From Odontesthes bonariensis (Eukaryota > Chordata > Actinopteri > Atheriniformes > Atherinopsidae): a DNA stretch of 64,000 nucleotides. The notes beneath the pieces were generated by a model. That model was given only the letters and a program-made list of their open reading frames with translations, searched no databases and was not told where the DNA came from. A program made the translations under genes and the position numbers. Numbering within the stretch: the stretch's first letter is position 1; every line of letters begins with the position of its first letter. Location: contig NC_134510.1 in the NCBI RefSeq assembly GCF_027942865.1, positions 7,598,001 through 7,662,000 on the forward strand. The letters run 5' to 3'. Below are positions 22,701-33,000 of the stretch, piece after piece.

Positions 22701-25123
22701 ACATGCTGTCAGCTGATAAACTGAAGGACAAAGTTGGAAAATTATAATCAGAATTTATGTACTTGGAGTTTAGTAAATGAAAAAGTCTCTGAAAAGGAAA
22801 ACATTTATGACTGGCATTTAATACAGTTGTCTCCACTTCACTTCATAGAAGATTGTTTTTTAGAACTAAATACCAAAAATCAAATGTCAGAGTTAAATCA
22901 ACTCATGCATTTATTTCATAGCTTGCACCAATCATATTTCAGAATGGCACCATGTAGATGAACATCTGCCTAATGGGACTGTTTTCAAGCTTTCCAAATT
23001 CAATTCAGTTTTATTTATATACCGCCAAATCACAACAAATGTCATCTCAAGGCACCTCAAAGATACAGCCCAATTCAAGCCAATTACTGTATCATTCATT
23101 GTAATACAATTATAATCCAATTCATTAAATTCCAAATTAGTCCAATTCATACAGAGCAAATTAAAAAAAACAAAAAACAAAGTTGCCTAGTGAAAGACAC
23201 CAACAGATTGCACTGAAACATTGCCTTGATCCAATCCCCCATCGTGAGCGTGCACGAGGAGACTCCCTTTTAACAGGAATAAACCTCCATCAGAACCAGA
23301 ACCATGAACAGCGCAATCTGCCTGGACCGGCTGGGGTTTGAGAGGACAGGAAAGAGGGGACAACAAGCACCGTAACACCAGGCCCGAGATACCTGCTGAG
23401 AAAGAGGAACAATACTTACTGACAACAATGATGTCATATGTACATAGAGAGTAAAGAGAGCAGAAGTGCATCATGGGAGGTCCCCCAGCAGTTTAGGCCT
23501 ATTATAGCAGCATAACTATGGGATGTTTCAGGGTCACCTGAGCCATCCCTAACTATAAGCTTTATCAGAAAGGAAAGTTTTAAGCCTCATCTTAAGGTAG
23601 AGAGGGTGCCTGCTGGGGGACCTCCCATGATGCACCTCTCCTCCCTTTACTCTCCATGTACATATGACATTATTGATGTCATTAACTTGCATTTCTCTTT
23701 CTCAGCAGATATCCCTGACCTGGGGTTATGGTGCTGGTATGGTGCCCTTTTGGATTTGGTTAGATTATCAATGTATTACAAGAAATTGTACATTAATCGG
23801 CTTAATTTAGATTGCATATTTGAAGTGCCTCAAGACAAGATTTGTTGTGATTTGGTGCAATAAACTGAATTGAATTTCAGACAAACTCTTCTCCCCTGCT
23901 GGCAACCTTCATAACATGAAGAAACTTTCAGTTCAAACCGCTCAGTTGGTCTTTGACTTTAGGAGAGTCGGAAACTCCCTGTCCCTACACTGATGCTTTA
24001 TTTTCTCAAAGAGACGTGACTGCAGCCCGTGCTCCAGCATCAGATGCCATGGGGAGACGACCCAGTAAGAAGTTAACCAGCTCTGTGATTCCGAAAATCG
24101 ATTTATATACTTTTCTTTCTTTTGCTTGATTTTGTGATATTGGTGTTTCGATTGACAGTGTGAACAAAGTGCTGTATGAGCGAGTGTGTGCGAGTGAGAG
24201 AGAGAGAGAGAGATTTGGGGTGTAAAAATCTGAGTGGTGGACAGGATTAACTGTCCTCTGAACAGGTATGTTACCTTCACCTGCTGTGATGTCAGTGGTT
24301 TATTTGTAGATGTAAATGTACTTTATTTATACAGCCCTTTACAGACAATCCTTACGATGTACCAAAGTGCTTTACAGCAGGTAATAAATAAAGAGAAGAA
24401 TAAGTAAAAACAAATAAAAACAATAAAAGAACAGTGAAAGCAATAAAATACAACAAAATCGAATAAGATCAAATAAGATAAAAGTGTCATCTTACTACTG
24501 GGTATTAAAAGCAATCCTAAATAGGCTAAGTAGGTTTTTTAGCCTAAACAATTTTGTTACTTGGAAAAGTTCCCCAAAGGGAAATTAGAATGTTACAGTA
24601 TTTTTTCAAAATCTAATGTGTTGGGGTTAGTGAGGACATGTGCTCTCAGTGGTGTCCTGACCTTAAGCTCTCCGCCACACTCCATCAGGCCATAATGGAA
24701 GTCCAGGTAGCGAGAGGTGACTCTGTTAGCTTCACACGAGCCCAGTCGGAACCGGGACGGCACGCTCCAAGCGCGCAGCTGGAAGCGGTCCACGCGCACA
24801 GTGATTGTATCCATCCCGCACCAGACCTCCACAGCGCGGCTACCTCCGTCTTGGACGCTCTGGTGTTGTGTTGTTGGCGGTATCAGCAGCGCGGAGAGTC
24901 CGACAGGAAGAGCCGTCTTATGGGGAACAGGCTGAAAGAGCTCCGGTGGCACCAGTGGCCCCGGTGCGTGCAGGAAAACGGGCAGGCGGTAGAATGAAGG
25001 GCGGGAAGCCCCAGCCTCCTCTGCCTGCATGGGCTTTGCCTCCTCCAGCCATACCTGGTGCGGAACCGGAACTCCCAGCGTACCGTGAAACAACCTCCAC
25101 AGAAGACAGACAAACGCCAACAT
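13765..25123 (-). CDS. zp3: ZP3-type zona pellucida glycoprotein with a long C-terminal tail
   Basis: Egg-coat protein that polymerises through its ZP module. Exons on the minus strand: 25123-24662, 22484-22372, 20720-20617, 20456-20282, 20190-20082, 16206-16121, 15404-15334, 15104-13765. All junctions are GT/AG and the joined length is 2,460 bp, an exact 820 codons. The start gives a signal peptide ([17 protein letters not shown]). ZP-N: VWCGMD (Cys102), [36 protein letters not shown], a [14 protein letters not shown] block, YLHCSL, KSCSYN and the [10 protein letters not shown] cluster of ZP3. The last exon adds 446 residues after the ZP module: charged, Ser-rich, with N-glycosylation sites (NATG, NISC, NGTV, NATN), basic runs (SRRRKK, KGKR) and no clear membrane span. 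ZP3 proteins are usually about 420 aa, so this tail is odd. The paralogue within the fish zp3 set is not resolved. Introns are heavily invaded by repeats. Confidence 0.88.
15581..16069. repeat. 20-bp minisatellite in a zp3-like intron
   Basis: About 24 tandem copies of GGCTGCTCCTGTTAAAGCCT. Variants carry GGCTGCAGCTG or GTGAAA, and one unit is 9 bp longer (15761-15789). The array ends 52 bp from the exon at 16121-16206. Confidence 0.97.
16600..17930 (+). mobile_element. Probable hAT-type transposon remnant, 5' part
   Basis: A plus-strand frame near 16906 begins [20 protein letters not shown], resembling the basic 'KRPSGA...' start of hAT-type transposases with TTF-type zinc fingers. A second piece near 17560-17660 contains [15 protein letters not shown], and a third near 17862 reads [15 protein letters not shown]. 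The catalytic part is missing: a LINE begins at about 17935. Recognition is by N-terminal style only, so confidence is moderate. Confidence 0.45.
17935..19349 (+). mobile_element. L2/Rex1-like LINE, 5'-truncated, antisense in zp3-like intron
   Basis: The frame from 17992 encodes reverse-transcriptase motifs [16 protein letters not shown] and YHCYADDTQ (FADD-type active site). After a frameshift near 18390 the frame to 19318 continues with [50 protein letters not shown] and [20 protein letters not shown], the standard C-terminal order of this LINE class. The 3' end has a short TGTAA repeat (about 19335-19350). The upstream endonuclease is absent. Confidence 0.9.
19430..19815. mobile_element. 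Half copy of the TTAA fold-back element
   Basis: This stretch matches the centre and right arm of the element at 21145-21823: CCGAGCAGTCCCCTGCTTCC, then ACTCTTTTGAACACAT and AGCTTCATGTCAAAAGAGGC, ending at a TTAA (19812-19815). The left arm is missing or replaced. Confidence 0.85.
20860..21140 (-). mobile_element. LINE fragment related to 22998-23600
   Basis: GATGTTTCAGGGTCACGTGAGCC and the preceding CATCATGGGAGG...CCCCAGCA match the minus-strand LINE region at 23465-23550. The fragment sits in the zp3-like intron just left of the fold-back element. Confidence 0.55.
21145..21823. mobile_element. Large fold-back (palindromic) TTAA element
   Basis: The element starts TTAAAGGGATAGTTCGCCTC and ends with the near-reverse complement GAGGCGAACTATGCCTTTAA. 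The two arms, each about 290 bp, remain similar along their whole length (for example TTGACGAAGGTAGTC against GACTACCTTCGTCAA), leaving a loop of about 95 bp. TTAA at both edges suggests a piggyBac-like target. No transposase is present. It lies in the second zp3-like intron. Confidence 0.9.
22998..23600 (-). mobile_element. L2/Rex1-like LINE 3' end, minus strand
   Basis: Starts with CAATTCAGTTTTATTTATAT, the reversed LINE terminus, and extends through the shared 3' UTR (AGGAATAAACCTCCATCAGA, GGACCGGCTGGGGTTTGAGA). It is in the first zp3-like intron. Confidence 0.8.
23605..23877 (+). mobile_element. LINE 3' end, plus strand, inverted to its neighbour
   Basis: CTGCTGGGGGACCTCCCATG at 23610 onward is the inverse of CATGGGAGGTCCCCCAGCAG at 23472-23491. 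It ends TTTGGTGCAATAAACTGAATTG, the family terminus. With the preceding element it forms a head-to-head inverted pair with a short spacer. Confidence 0.75.
24310..24480 (-). repeat. Retroelement 3' tail, minus strand
   Basis: AGTGCTTTACAGCAGGTAAT and the A-rich CAAATAAAAACAATAAAAGA segment are the reverse of the tail at 11740-11900. Located in the first zp3-like intron. Confidence 0.6.
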
Positions 25124-25425
25124 GATCCGAAAACAGGAACCTCAAGAGCACCGATGCGAGTCCAGCTGGGAGCGCGGGAGTCAAGCCTGGAGCTGATCTC
25201 AGCCCACGCTTCAACTTCATTATCACACCTGCTGCAAGGTTGATTGGACCTGCTCTGCGAGAGGCGACGGAACCTCAGAATGTTGTGGACAGAACCACTG
25301 TGGGAACTGTTGCTGCTTCAACAGGAGGGAAATGAACTGAATGGGAGTGTTGGTGCTCTCTGAGGCTTTGCAAGAAATGAAAGATAATTCAGTTATCAAT
25401 GACCAAGCAACTGATCTATGTGTAT

Positions 25426-25427
<2 letters not shown>

Positions 25428-25488
<61 letters not shown>
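25428..25488. repeat. (CA)n microsatellite
   Basis: About 30 AC units followed by a short TATA-rich segment, 300 bp upstream of the zp3-like start codon. Confidence 0.97.
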
Positions 25489-25491
<3 letters not shown>

Positions 25492-25499
25492 TATATATT

Positions 25500-26960
25500 T
25501 ATATATGTATATATATAGCACATCAAGTAGTCTCTCTCAAGTACAGACAGGAAAAGCTTAATAATCAATTAACTTTTGTCCGAGAGGAGAAGAGATTTTT
25601 TTAAGACAAATTTCTTTTGGAGAGGGAAAAAAAACAACAACTCTGTTCTATTCTCTGTAAAATAATATGAATTCTCACATTCACACACGGAAAACAGTGT
25701 TCTGATGTCCTGCCTGGTGAAAACTAAATGTGGTAATTATATTCAGTTTCAGCATACCTGAATGTACCTGCAGTCAGACTGGTTCTTAGTCAGCTCAAAG
25801 TGTGGCAATGATAAGTTAACTGGAAGTTTACTATTTTTTAATAACTATTTATGTTCTAAGTTTATGTTTTTGTTATTAAATCGTGGAAAAGCAGAGTTTG
25901 AAGTGTATTTATTGTACTTTTGTGTGCTAAAGTGGATCAAATTAAAGTATGCTTAATACACTTCCTTACATGGCTGTGTGTGTACTAACTAATGTTTGAC
26001 CAGTAAAATAAAGGTTACTTTGCTTTATAAGAATACTAAAAATCTATTGCAAAAGTGTCACCAACATTATGGCAATATGTTCTTAATTTATGAACAGTAT
26101 GTTCAATAATACTTTTTGCACATTTCTATCAATAAAAATCAGTACTTAATAGTAACTTACCAACATACTCCTTTACTACTTGATGGGTTGAAATACAGGT
26201 GTAAAAAGTGCACGTAGAATTAGGTTCAAATGTATTTTAGAATATATGAAAACTTTAGGATATCCAAATATCTATTTTTTCAAATTTACTTTCAGTTCAC
26301 TGCAACAAGAATTATTCTGAGAATAAAATTTTAAAATAAACATAATAGATAGCTTTATCTGGAAGTATATTTTCATTCAATTGTGTAGGATCCATGTCAA
26401 TTGTATAGGTGTTGCCACGGTGATACGCTGGGTTTAGATCACATGGGCACAGCTATAAAGAGGTGCTCACTCACTTGTGCTCAGGTGGAGAGGAGGGAGG
26501 AAAGGCATAGCCATCATTTTTGTTCATGCATGTATGCACGTACGCAGCACGCAGTTATATTGCCATTTAATGTTCTAATGTAAAAGTCTTTATCAATATG
26601 CATATGTGCTGGTGAAGAAACGCATGAAATATATATACAAAATAAACATCATATACACGCACCAGGACTTACAAACGCAGCGTCATACAGGACCTAACTG
26701 CTTTTCCCTCTGGTGACTTCCAATATAGTAGATATTGGAAGTCGCCTGTACAAATAAAGTGTAAGATGGATAGTACAATTATATTAAAGTGTGTGAAAAG
26801 TGTAGTTATGAAAAATAGTTTCAGAGACAAGTGATGCCACTCAGCAGGTAATCCTGCAATCCTCCATCAGTTATGGACCTAAACGTCCAACTGTCGATCA
26901 GCAAGATCCATATTGTTTATAAAGGGGAGAGAACATAGATCAAGAGATCACAGAACTGTT
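25500..26960. other. Intergenic upstream of the zp3-like gene, no gene seen
   Basis: AT-rich DNA without supported exons. No promoter element could be assigned to the zp3-like gene with confidence. Confidence 0.5.
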
Positions 26961-26963
26961 ATC

Positions 26964-27393
26964 TTAAAGTAATACTATGTAACATTTCTACCTTAAAATA
27001 ACAGCTTGAAAAAAATTGTGCAGCTAGAATGAGTTAATATTACGATTGGCCTGTCTCCTATGCCCTTCGGGGGTCTCAGTTGGAATAAATGCGCTATGTA
27101 ACTTTGCTGGACCGGCCCGGGAGCTGAGCGGAAGTACTTCGACTTGCTTTCTGGCACACCTACCGCAAAAACAAATAGACCCCTCTCACGCTCCCAGGTA
27201 TAAGGCTAAGCTAGCGCAACATTGTCAGTACGATCATCGTGGCAGAGGCACCGAAGAAACAGAAGAAGACGTTGACTGATGAAGCAAGGAAGAGAAAGAG
27301 ATTTACGACAGTGTCTTAACCGTACATTACCTCCAAGTCTGTAGGGGGAGCTCCATAATGGCCTTTTTGAGAAGTTACATAGTATTACTTTAA
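26964..27393. mobile_element. TTAA-flanked MITE, first of a pair
   Basis: The 20-bp ends TTAAAGTAATACTATGTAAC (26964) and GTTACATAGTATTACTTTAA (ending 27393) are perfect inverted repeats including TTAA. The 430-bp interior has no transposase. The structure fits a non-autonomous piggyBac-like element. Confidence 0.92.
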
Positions 27394-27761
27394 AGGTGGG
27401 GTATGAGATGTTTTCTGGAGCATTTTTTATCATATTGTCTGAAAACCTCCTCACGACCCCATTGCACCCACTAAAATAGAATGTTTGGAAAAAAATATAT
27501 ATATTTTAGTCCATTGTAGAGGGTGTAGCAAGAGGAAATGTCTGACCAATAGAAGTAATGATGAGAGTTACTTCTATTGGATTCTGACACGCCAATCAAC
27601 CGTCAGCCCCCCTCCCCCCTGCGCGTTCACAGACTCGTGACTCGTTCATGTGTTTTGAAGGCGTGGTTTCGAGGGGTGGGCTGAAGGGAGAGGCAAGGTT
27701 GTGTATTTTCAAAAATATAGCTTGCAGGAACCGTTTTTCAAAGATCATACCCCACCTTTAA
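27390..27761. mobile_element. TTAA-flanked MITE, second of a pair
   Basis: The ends TTAAAGGTGGGGTATGA and TCATACCCCACCTTTAA are perfect 17-bp inverted repeats. The left TTAA (27390-27393) is the right TTAA of the preceding element. An internal inverted motif, AATAGAAGTAA / TTACTTCTATT, lies at 27546-27580. Confidence 0.92.
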
Positions 27762-27789
27762 GTGGTAGAAATGTGGTAGTCATAGATCT

Positions 27790-28146
27790 TTATTGGGTTT
27801 TATCTTTGAAATAGCAGCTCTTACCATTAGAATATCTCAGGTCACCAAGCAGTGGAATTCTACCATAGCAGGTGAAGATCTCGTAAGGTAAGGATTTTTG
27901 TTGGTCATTGGAAACTAATCTGTTCCTCAGAATTGTACATTTCAAAGTTTTTAAAAAGTCCCATGGCCAAACAAATGGCTTTGGCATGACTACAACTTTT
28001 TCCTCATTCAGATCTTTGAATATGCTGGCCCACAAATACATAGCCCAACCAGCAGATGCCCCTGCCTGCTCTGCCTCTGAAACCTCCTGCAACTGCTGGG
28101 ACCAGTACTGTGGAAGTTCAACTATACGTGTTTGAATGAGAGCCAT
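27790..28146 (-). other. Unrecognised open frame, possible exon or repeat fragment
   Basis: A 118-codon minus-strand frame with protein-like composition (LPQYWSQQLQEVSEAEQAG, PFVWPWDFLKTLKCTILRNR, YEIFTCYGRIPLLGDLRYSN). A plausible donor, ATG|GTAAGAG, follows the SNG codons at about 27825, and a pyrimidine/AG acceptor-like site precedes TACTGG. I do not recognise the family. It is either an exon of an unidentified gene or a piece of a transposon. No partner exons were found on either side. Confidence 0.25.
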
Positions 28147-28209
28147 GAGAGGTGGCTTTTTATGTACACAGGCTATATTTCTATATTTTTTATATTTCTA
28201 TTTTATTTA

Positions 28210-28372
28210 AGAATCCTGTTGAAATATTGTTGTAGCATGCTTATTTTATCTTATCTTTTATTATATTTGGACATCCAGTGCGGGCAACAAAGCAAAGAAT
28301 TTCATTGTACAGGGAAACACGTTTCTAACTGCACATATGATAATAAACCTTTGAATCTTGAATCTTGAATCT
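28210..28372 (+). repeat. LINE 3' tail
   Basis: CAAAGAATTTCATTGTACAG, then ATGATAATAAACCTTTGAAT and a TTGAATC tandem tail at 28353-28372: a typical non-LTR retrotransposon terminus. Confidence 0.65.
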
Positions 28373-28699
28373 TTCTCTTATCTCTTTCTATGGGATTCTG
28401 ACCCATGTTGGACTGGTAAGAAATTAGGAACTGACTTTTGAGCTAAGCAACCAATAGTCTCAATCAGTATTCATAGAAATGCTATAAAGTGGGCTGAAAG
28501 AAAAAAAAATACATAATATGTGTACATTTTGGTAAGAGTGCTGGGGCATTAATGACGCAGGAGACAGCTGTATAATGTCTAAAGACAAGCTGGACTGAGT
28601 AAACTGTGGAAGAAAAAGTCATCACTCATCTCTGACTAGAACGTAATATGAAATGGAATGACGGATCCAACTTCCTGCATTGCACTTACAACAGTAAAA

Positions 28700-29260
28700 A
28701 ATAAGGTCAAGGTCACGTTTATTTATATAGCACCTTATAACAACCTGGGTCAACCAAAGTGCTTTACATAAATAAATAACAATAAAATCCAACAGTTATC
28801 TGTTGGATTTTATTGTTAAAAATCCAACAGATTTTTAACAATAAAAAAACACGCCCAATACCCAAATCTCTATTGAGCGGTATCAGACTCACATTCTGAC
28901 TAGAATCGTGAGTATGACGTAGTCAGGCTAGTGCTGTATTTAACAAAGAAATTCAGCAAAAGATAACAAAAAACAATTTACACACAGACAACATTTGTTT
29001 CACCCAGGTCTGAAAGGTGGGTGTTAAGAGATGTTTCAAAGTTTCGAGAGTTTCTGATGAACGAATATGCAGCGGTAACCCATTCCAAAGTTTAGGGGCA
29101 ACCACTGCAAAAGCTCGATCGCCTTTCCTTGCATTTAGGCACATCCAGGTAAAGTTTGTTTGCCGACCTCAGAGCTCTGATTGGTCTGTGAATATGTATT
29201 AGTTTAAATACTCAGGGGCCGTTTAAAATTTTAAAAACAAACATCAGGATCTTAAAATAA
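28700..29260 (-). mobile_element. LINE 3' fragment, minus strand
   Basis: Minus-strand 29144-28953 encodes ARKGDRAFAVVAPKLWNGLP and LHIRSSETLETLKHLLT, the C-terminal end of a LINE reverse-transcriptase protein. The left edge (TTTATTTATATAGCACCTTA) is the reversed tail. A small AACAGATAACTGTTGG-type inverted repeat is at 28790-28835. Confidence 0.75.
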
Positions 29261-29375
29261 AATAAAATTATGACTAAAATAATGATTTAATACAGCATAT
29301 TAGAGAATAAAATTGTTTGCTTGGGACAGCTTCACAGGAAGTACTTAACTTTACTCGAAACGAGACTGGAAAACA

Positions 29376-29452
29376 TTCCACGCCAGTAGGTGGCGGTAAT
29401 AAGCCTCTAAGCTGGTTATCAACCACCAATACTACTGAAAAAGAAGGAGAAA
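29376..29452 (+). repeat. Dispersed promoter-proximal repeat with a CTCF-like core
   Basis: CCAGTAGGTGGCGG (29383-29396) followed by an imperfect GCTGGTTATCAACCACCAAT stem and an AAGAAGGAG tail. The same arrangement lies on the minus strand at 57585-57511, next to the probable ppox first exon. The core fits the published CTCF consensus CCASYAGRKGGCRS at every position. Binding is inferred, not shown. Confidence 0.65.
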
Positions 29453-29515
29453 ATCCACAGTGGTTAGCATTGTAGCTCATTCAGTGGCTAGTTGTTGCTT
29501 TTTTCCTTTAAACAT
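29400..29515 (+). promoter_or_regulatory. rbm42: Probable rbm42 promoter and non-coding first exon
   Basis: A consensus donor AACAT|GTAAGTAA follows 29515, and the first coding exon begins with an acceptor (TTCTTGCAG) at 30043. This implies a non-coding exon ending at 29515. No TATA box is obvious. The transcription start is not determinable from sequence alone. Confidence 0.5.
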
Positions 29516-30044
29516 GTAAGTAACTGTGTTCATAGAACAAATGAGTTTGCTGAATTGTCTGTTGTTAATGACGAGTTGCTGGTTGAGGTGCTTTTGATCA
29601 AACTTAGGTGCAGCCTGAGCTAGTTTACTTGAAAATCCGAGCACCGTCAGTCAGGAAAGGCTCAAAACTATACGAAGCTAATGTTGCAACGGCCTGATAA
29701 TGGTGTTGTGCTAAATGTTAGGTTTGCCCGAAGTAGCACCTTTTAATTAAGCGAATTGTAATTTGTTCGATTTTCATTTTAATCGAGGGGAATCAAGATC
29801 ACGTTCTTAAATTTAGTAAACGTGGAGACACAGAGGCTAAAACAGCGTCAGTGTGAGTAAAATGCATCCCGACTGTAAGCCACTGAGCGGCTCTCCTGGT
29901 AGGCTCAGGCTGACTGCTTAAACTGCCGAAACATTAGAAATCCCAGCGCCAAATACTGCCGCTAATGAAGCTAGTCAACATCAGCTGAAGAAAAGTTTTA
30001 TTACTTGGCTAGGTTTTGACCACAGTGTTTTTTTTTCTTGCAGC

Positions 30045-33000
30045 ATGGCGGTCAAATCAGGAGAGGAGCGTCTGAAAGAGATGGAAGCAGAGATGGCTCT
30101 GTGAGTACACCTGATTCATCAGGCCGCTTTCACACTGAGGCTCCCTTCAGCTTCAGCTCACCATACTAACAAAAGTCACTCAGATCTCGGCAACATGCGC
30201 ACATACATCACCAGAACATATCAGACCCGATGACAACATCTGGTCACGTTATCTCTGTTCTGCAGGATGTTCTTGGTTTGAGTCGGAGAACAGCTTCTCT
30301 CTGGGACAAACACTGTAACTAACTAAAAACAGGTCAAATAAATTTCCATTCAGGTTGTTTTAACACCCCTTGTTGAAATAAAACCCCTTGCTTCTCCTGA
30401 ACAATTAAAGTTCACCCTCTTTCAGTTTGAATGTTTTATGTATCAGGACATAATAAAAACCATAAGGTCCTCAGTCGGTTAAAGTAGGTATTCAGTAAAT
30501 TCAACCTCAGATGAACAAAAACATGACATATTACACTGTTATTATTTATTTAATAAAGCACAGAAGCAGTGTGTGAAAAACTAAGTGAACTCCATGATCC
30601 AGCAGCTTGTAGAAGCAAGTTAAAGCGATGGTTTTCTGTACAACATTATCAGTCTCTCTCATGGTTGTGGAGGAATTTTGGCCCACTCTTCTTTCAACGT
30701 TGCCTCAGTTCATGGACAGGTGTCGGGCTTCTTCTTTAGAGATCCTTGTCAGGCCTGAGCAGAAAGAACAGTCTTTATTTGATAAAAACTGAAAGGCCAA
30801 AATTAGTTGAAGCCGCTCAGATGAGTATTTTCTGTTATTAGTACTTGTGGTCCTGAAACTACCAATATTACTGGGCATGTATTGTTGTAATGTTTTAAAT
30901 ACTTGAACGCAGTTTTTCTAGAGAAGATAATTGTTTTGTATACGTGATTATCGTCCATCGACTCTTTTGGGCTTTCACATGCGCAAGCGTACAACTAACC
31001 GGTGAGTTACATGCTGTTTATAAAGTTGTTTTGTAACGTCCCCATGCCAGTAATGTGAGAACCATGCATATGGTTTTGATGGTAAGGCTTGTGACTTTAT
31101 TGTCGGATGGTTTATAAAGTGGTGTGACGTTTCTGCAGTGTGCAAGTTATTGTTTTACGTGGAAGGGTTAGCGCTTGCCCCTTAGCCACCACGTATTAGC
31201 CTCGCATGACAGGCTGAGCGAACAGCGCGATCTCCACACAGGGAGTGCCGATTTGGACCTGTCTGTGTCCTACTATCAGTATTTGACAACCTCTAGCAAT
31301 GGGATTGCGCTTCAAATGCCCCGGAGTTCCACTTTAACAACACGTTGAGAACAGCAGATGAGGCTCCTTATTGTGAATTGATTAATCTGCATGTATCCAC
31401 AATCACAATGAGCGAGCAGAAAGCAGCATACAGATGAGCAGAAGGGACAAACTCACTAGTGTAGTGTGCGTGTGTGTGTGTGTCTTCACACTATGCTGCT
31501 CTGAAACATCTAGAACATTTCAGGACACCAGAGTTCCTGTGAAAGTGGCTTATGGTGCAAATGGGACTCTAGTTCCTTCAATGTCTGCAGCAGGATGTGG
31601 CGCATCCTCCAGAAGTCTGTGGCGGAGAGTACAGTCTGCTTTGCCGCGTCACTCAGAGCCAGAGACTCAAATAAACTGAACAATCAGCTCTGGGGGCTCC
31701 TGAGCCGGCCCCCAGCACAGAGCCAGCCTTCGTTATCACTTTGTACAAAGGAGAACACTGCACAAGTGGATGGACATAAGTAACCACACCGATCCGTCCT
31801 CTGCATGACCCAATGATTAAGCAACAGGCCCAACAGTCTCAGACACTGACTGCTTGTGCCAACCTGCCTTTTATGTGTTCTTATATTCTTTTTGCTAAAC
31901 AGTAAATGTTTCACTGATATCATTTCACTTTTTAGGTTTGATAACGTGTTGTTTTAAATGTCAATACCTCCGCAGTTTTGAGCAAGAGGTTCTTGGCGGT
32001 CCAGTACCAGGAAGTCCACCTAACATGGAGCCGGTTCCTGTAGCTTTGGCTCTGTCTGCGGTTCCAATAGTGCGGCCAATTATCGGCACGAACACCTACA
32101 GACAGGTTTGTATGTCATGGATTACTTTACATTATGGATTATGGATTACATTTGTCATAACTTAGATTATGTGAACTATTAAAGGGCAACTCGAGCCAAA
32201 GAATTCACTGACAGAGAAAATCTGTGGAAATGTTTTCTAGTCTTTGTGAAAAGAATTTTCTCCTTGTCCTGTCTGTCACTCAGGTCCAGCAGACATTAGA
32301 GGCCAGAGCAGCGAGTTTTGTTGGTCCTCCACCACCAGCGTTCATGGGACCAGGTAATATAAGTGTGTGTGTGTGTGTGGCTTGTAGTATAAAAGTACTT
32401 TGAGTGGTCAGCCAGACCAAAATATGATGTATAACTACAGACTATTTACAATGTACAAAATTAGAATCATGAGTACCACATTCAGGAATTGGTTAATATG
32501 ACAAGAGATGAATACAAGCCAAACAAGAAGAAAAATGGTTAGTACTTGTTAGTATTTTTAAACGGAGAGAGACAACATCTTTACTTTTTAAAATGTTATT
32601 TTGTTGGAACAACAATGCAGTAGGAACTGCTTATGAAAACAGTCTTTATGTTTCCAGTCTGGAAGTTACTTGGCATATATGTATCCATCTATCCTTTGTC
32701 TGGAATTATTGTTGTTGCTCGTGGTTTTGAAAATACATTTTTAACCAGGTGTAGAACGATGTTACCTTTAGTCAGAGGTAAAGAGGTGTTCAGAGGACAC
32801 CTTTATTCATGTAGTGACTGATCAAAGTGAAAGTTGTTTCAGGGGTACATACGACCCCACTGTGAGGCTCACAGCACAGACCTCACTCGGCTGTCACACA
32901 GAAACTGCACTGCTGAAAGTTACCAATGATCTCCTCTTAGCCTCTGATAGCTGTTGTGTCTGTGCTTGTCCTGTTGGATCTCAGTGCTGCATTTGATACG

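Noticed and set aside
24638-25125. Plus-strand frames of 72-119 codons
   Set aside because: They are antisense to the first zp3-like exon, which carries the signal peptide and ZP-N cysteines.
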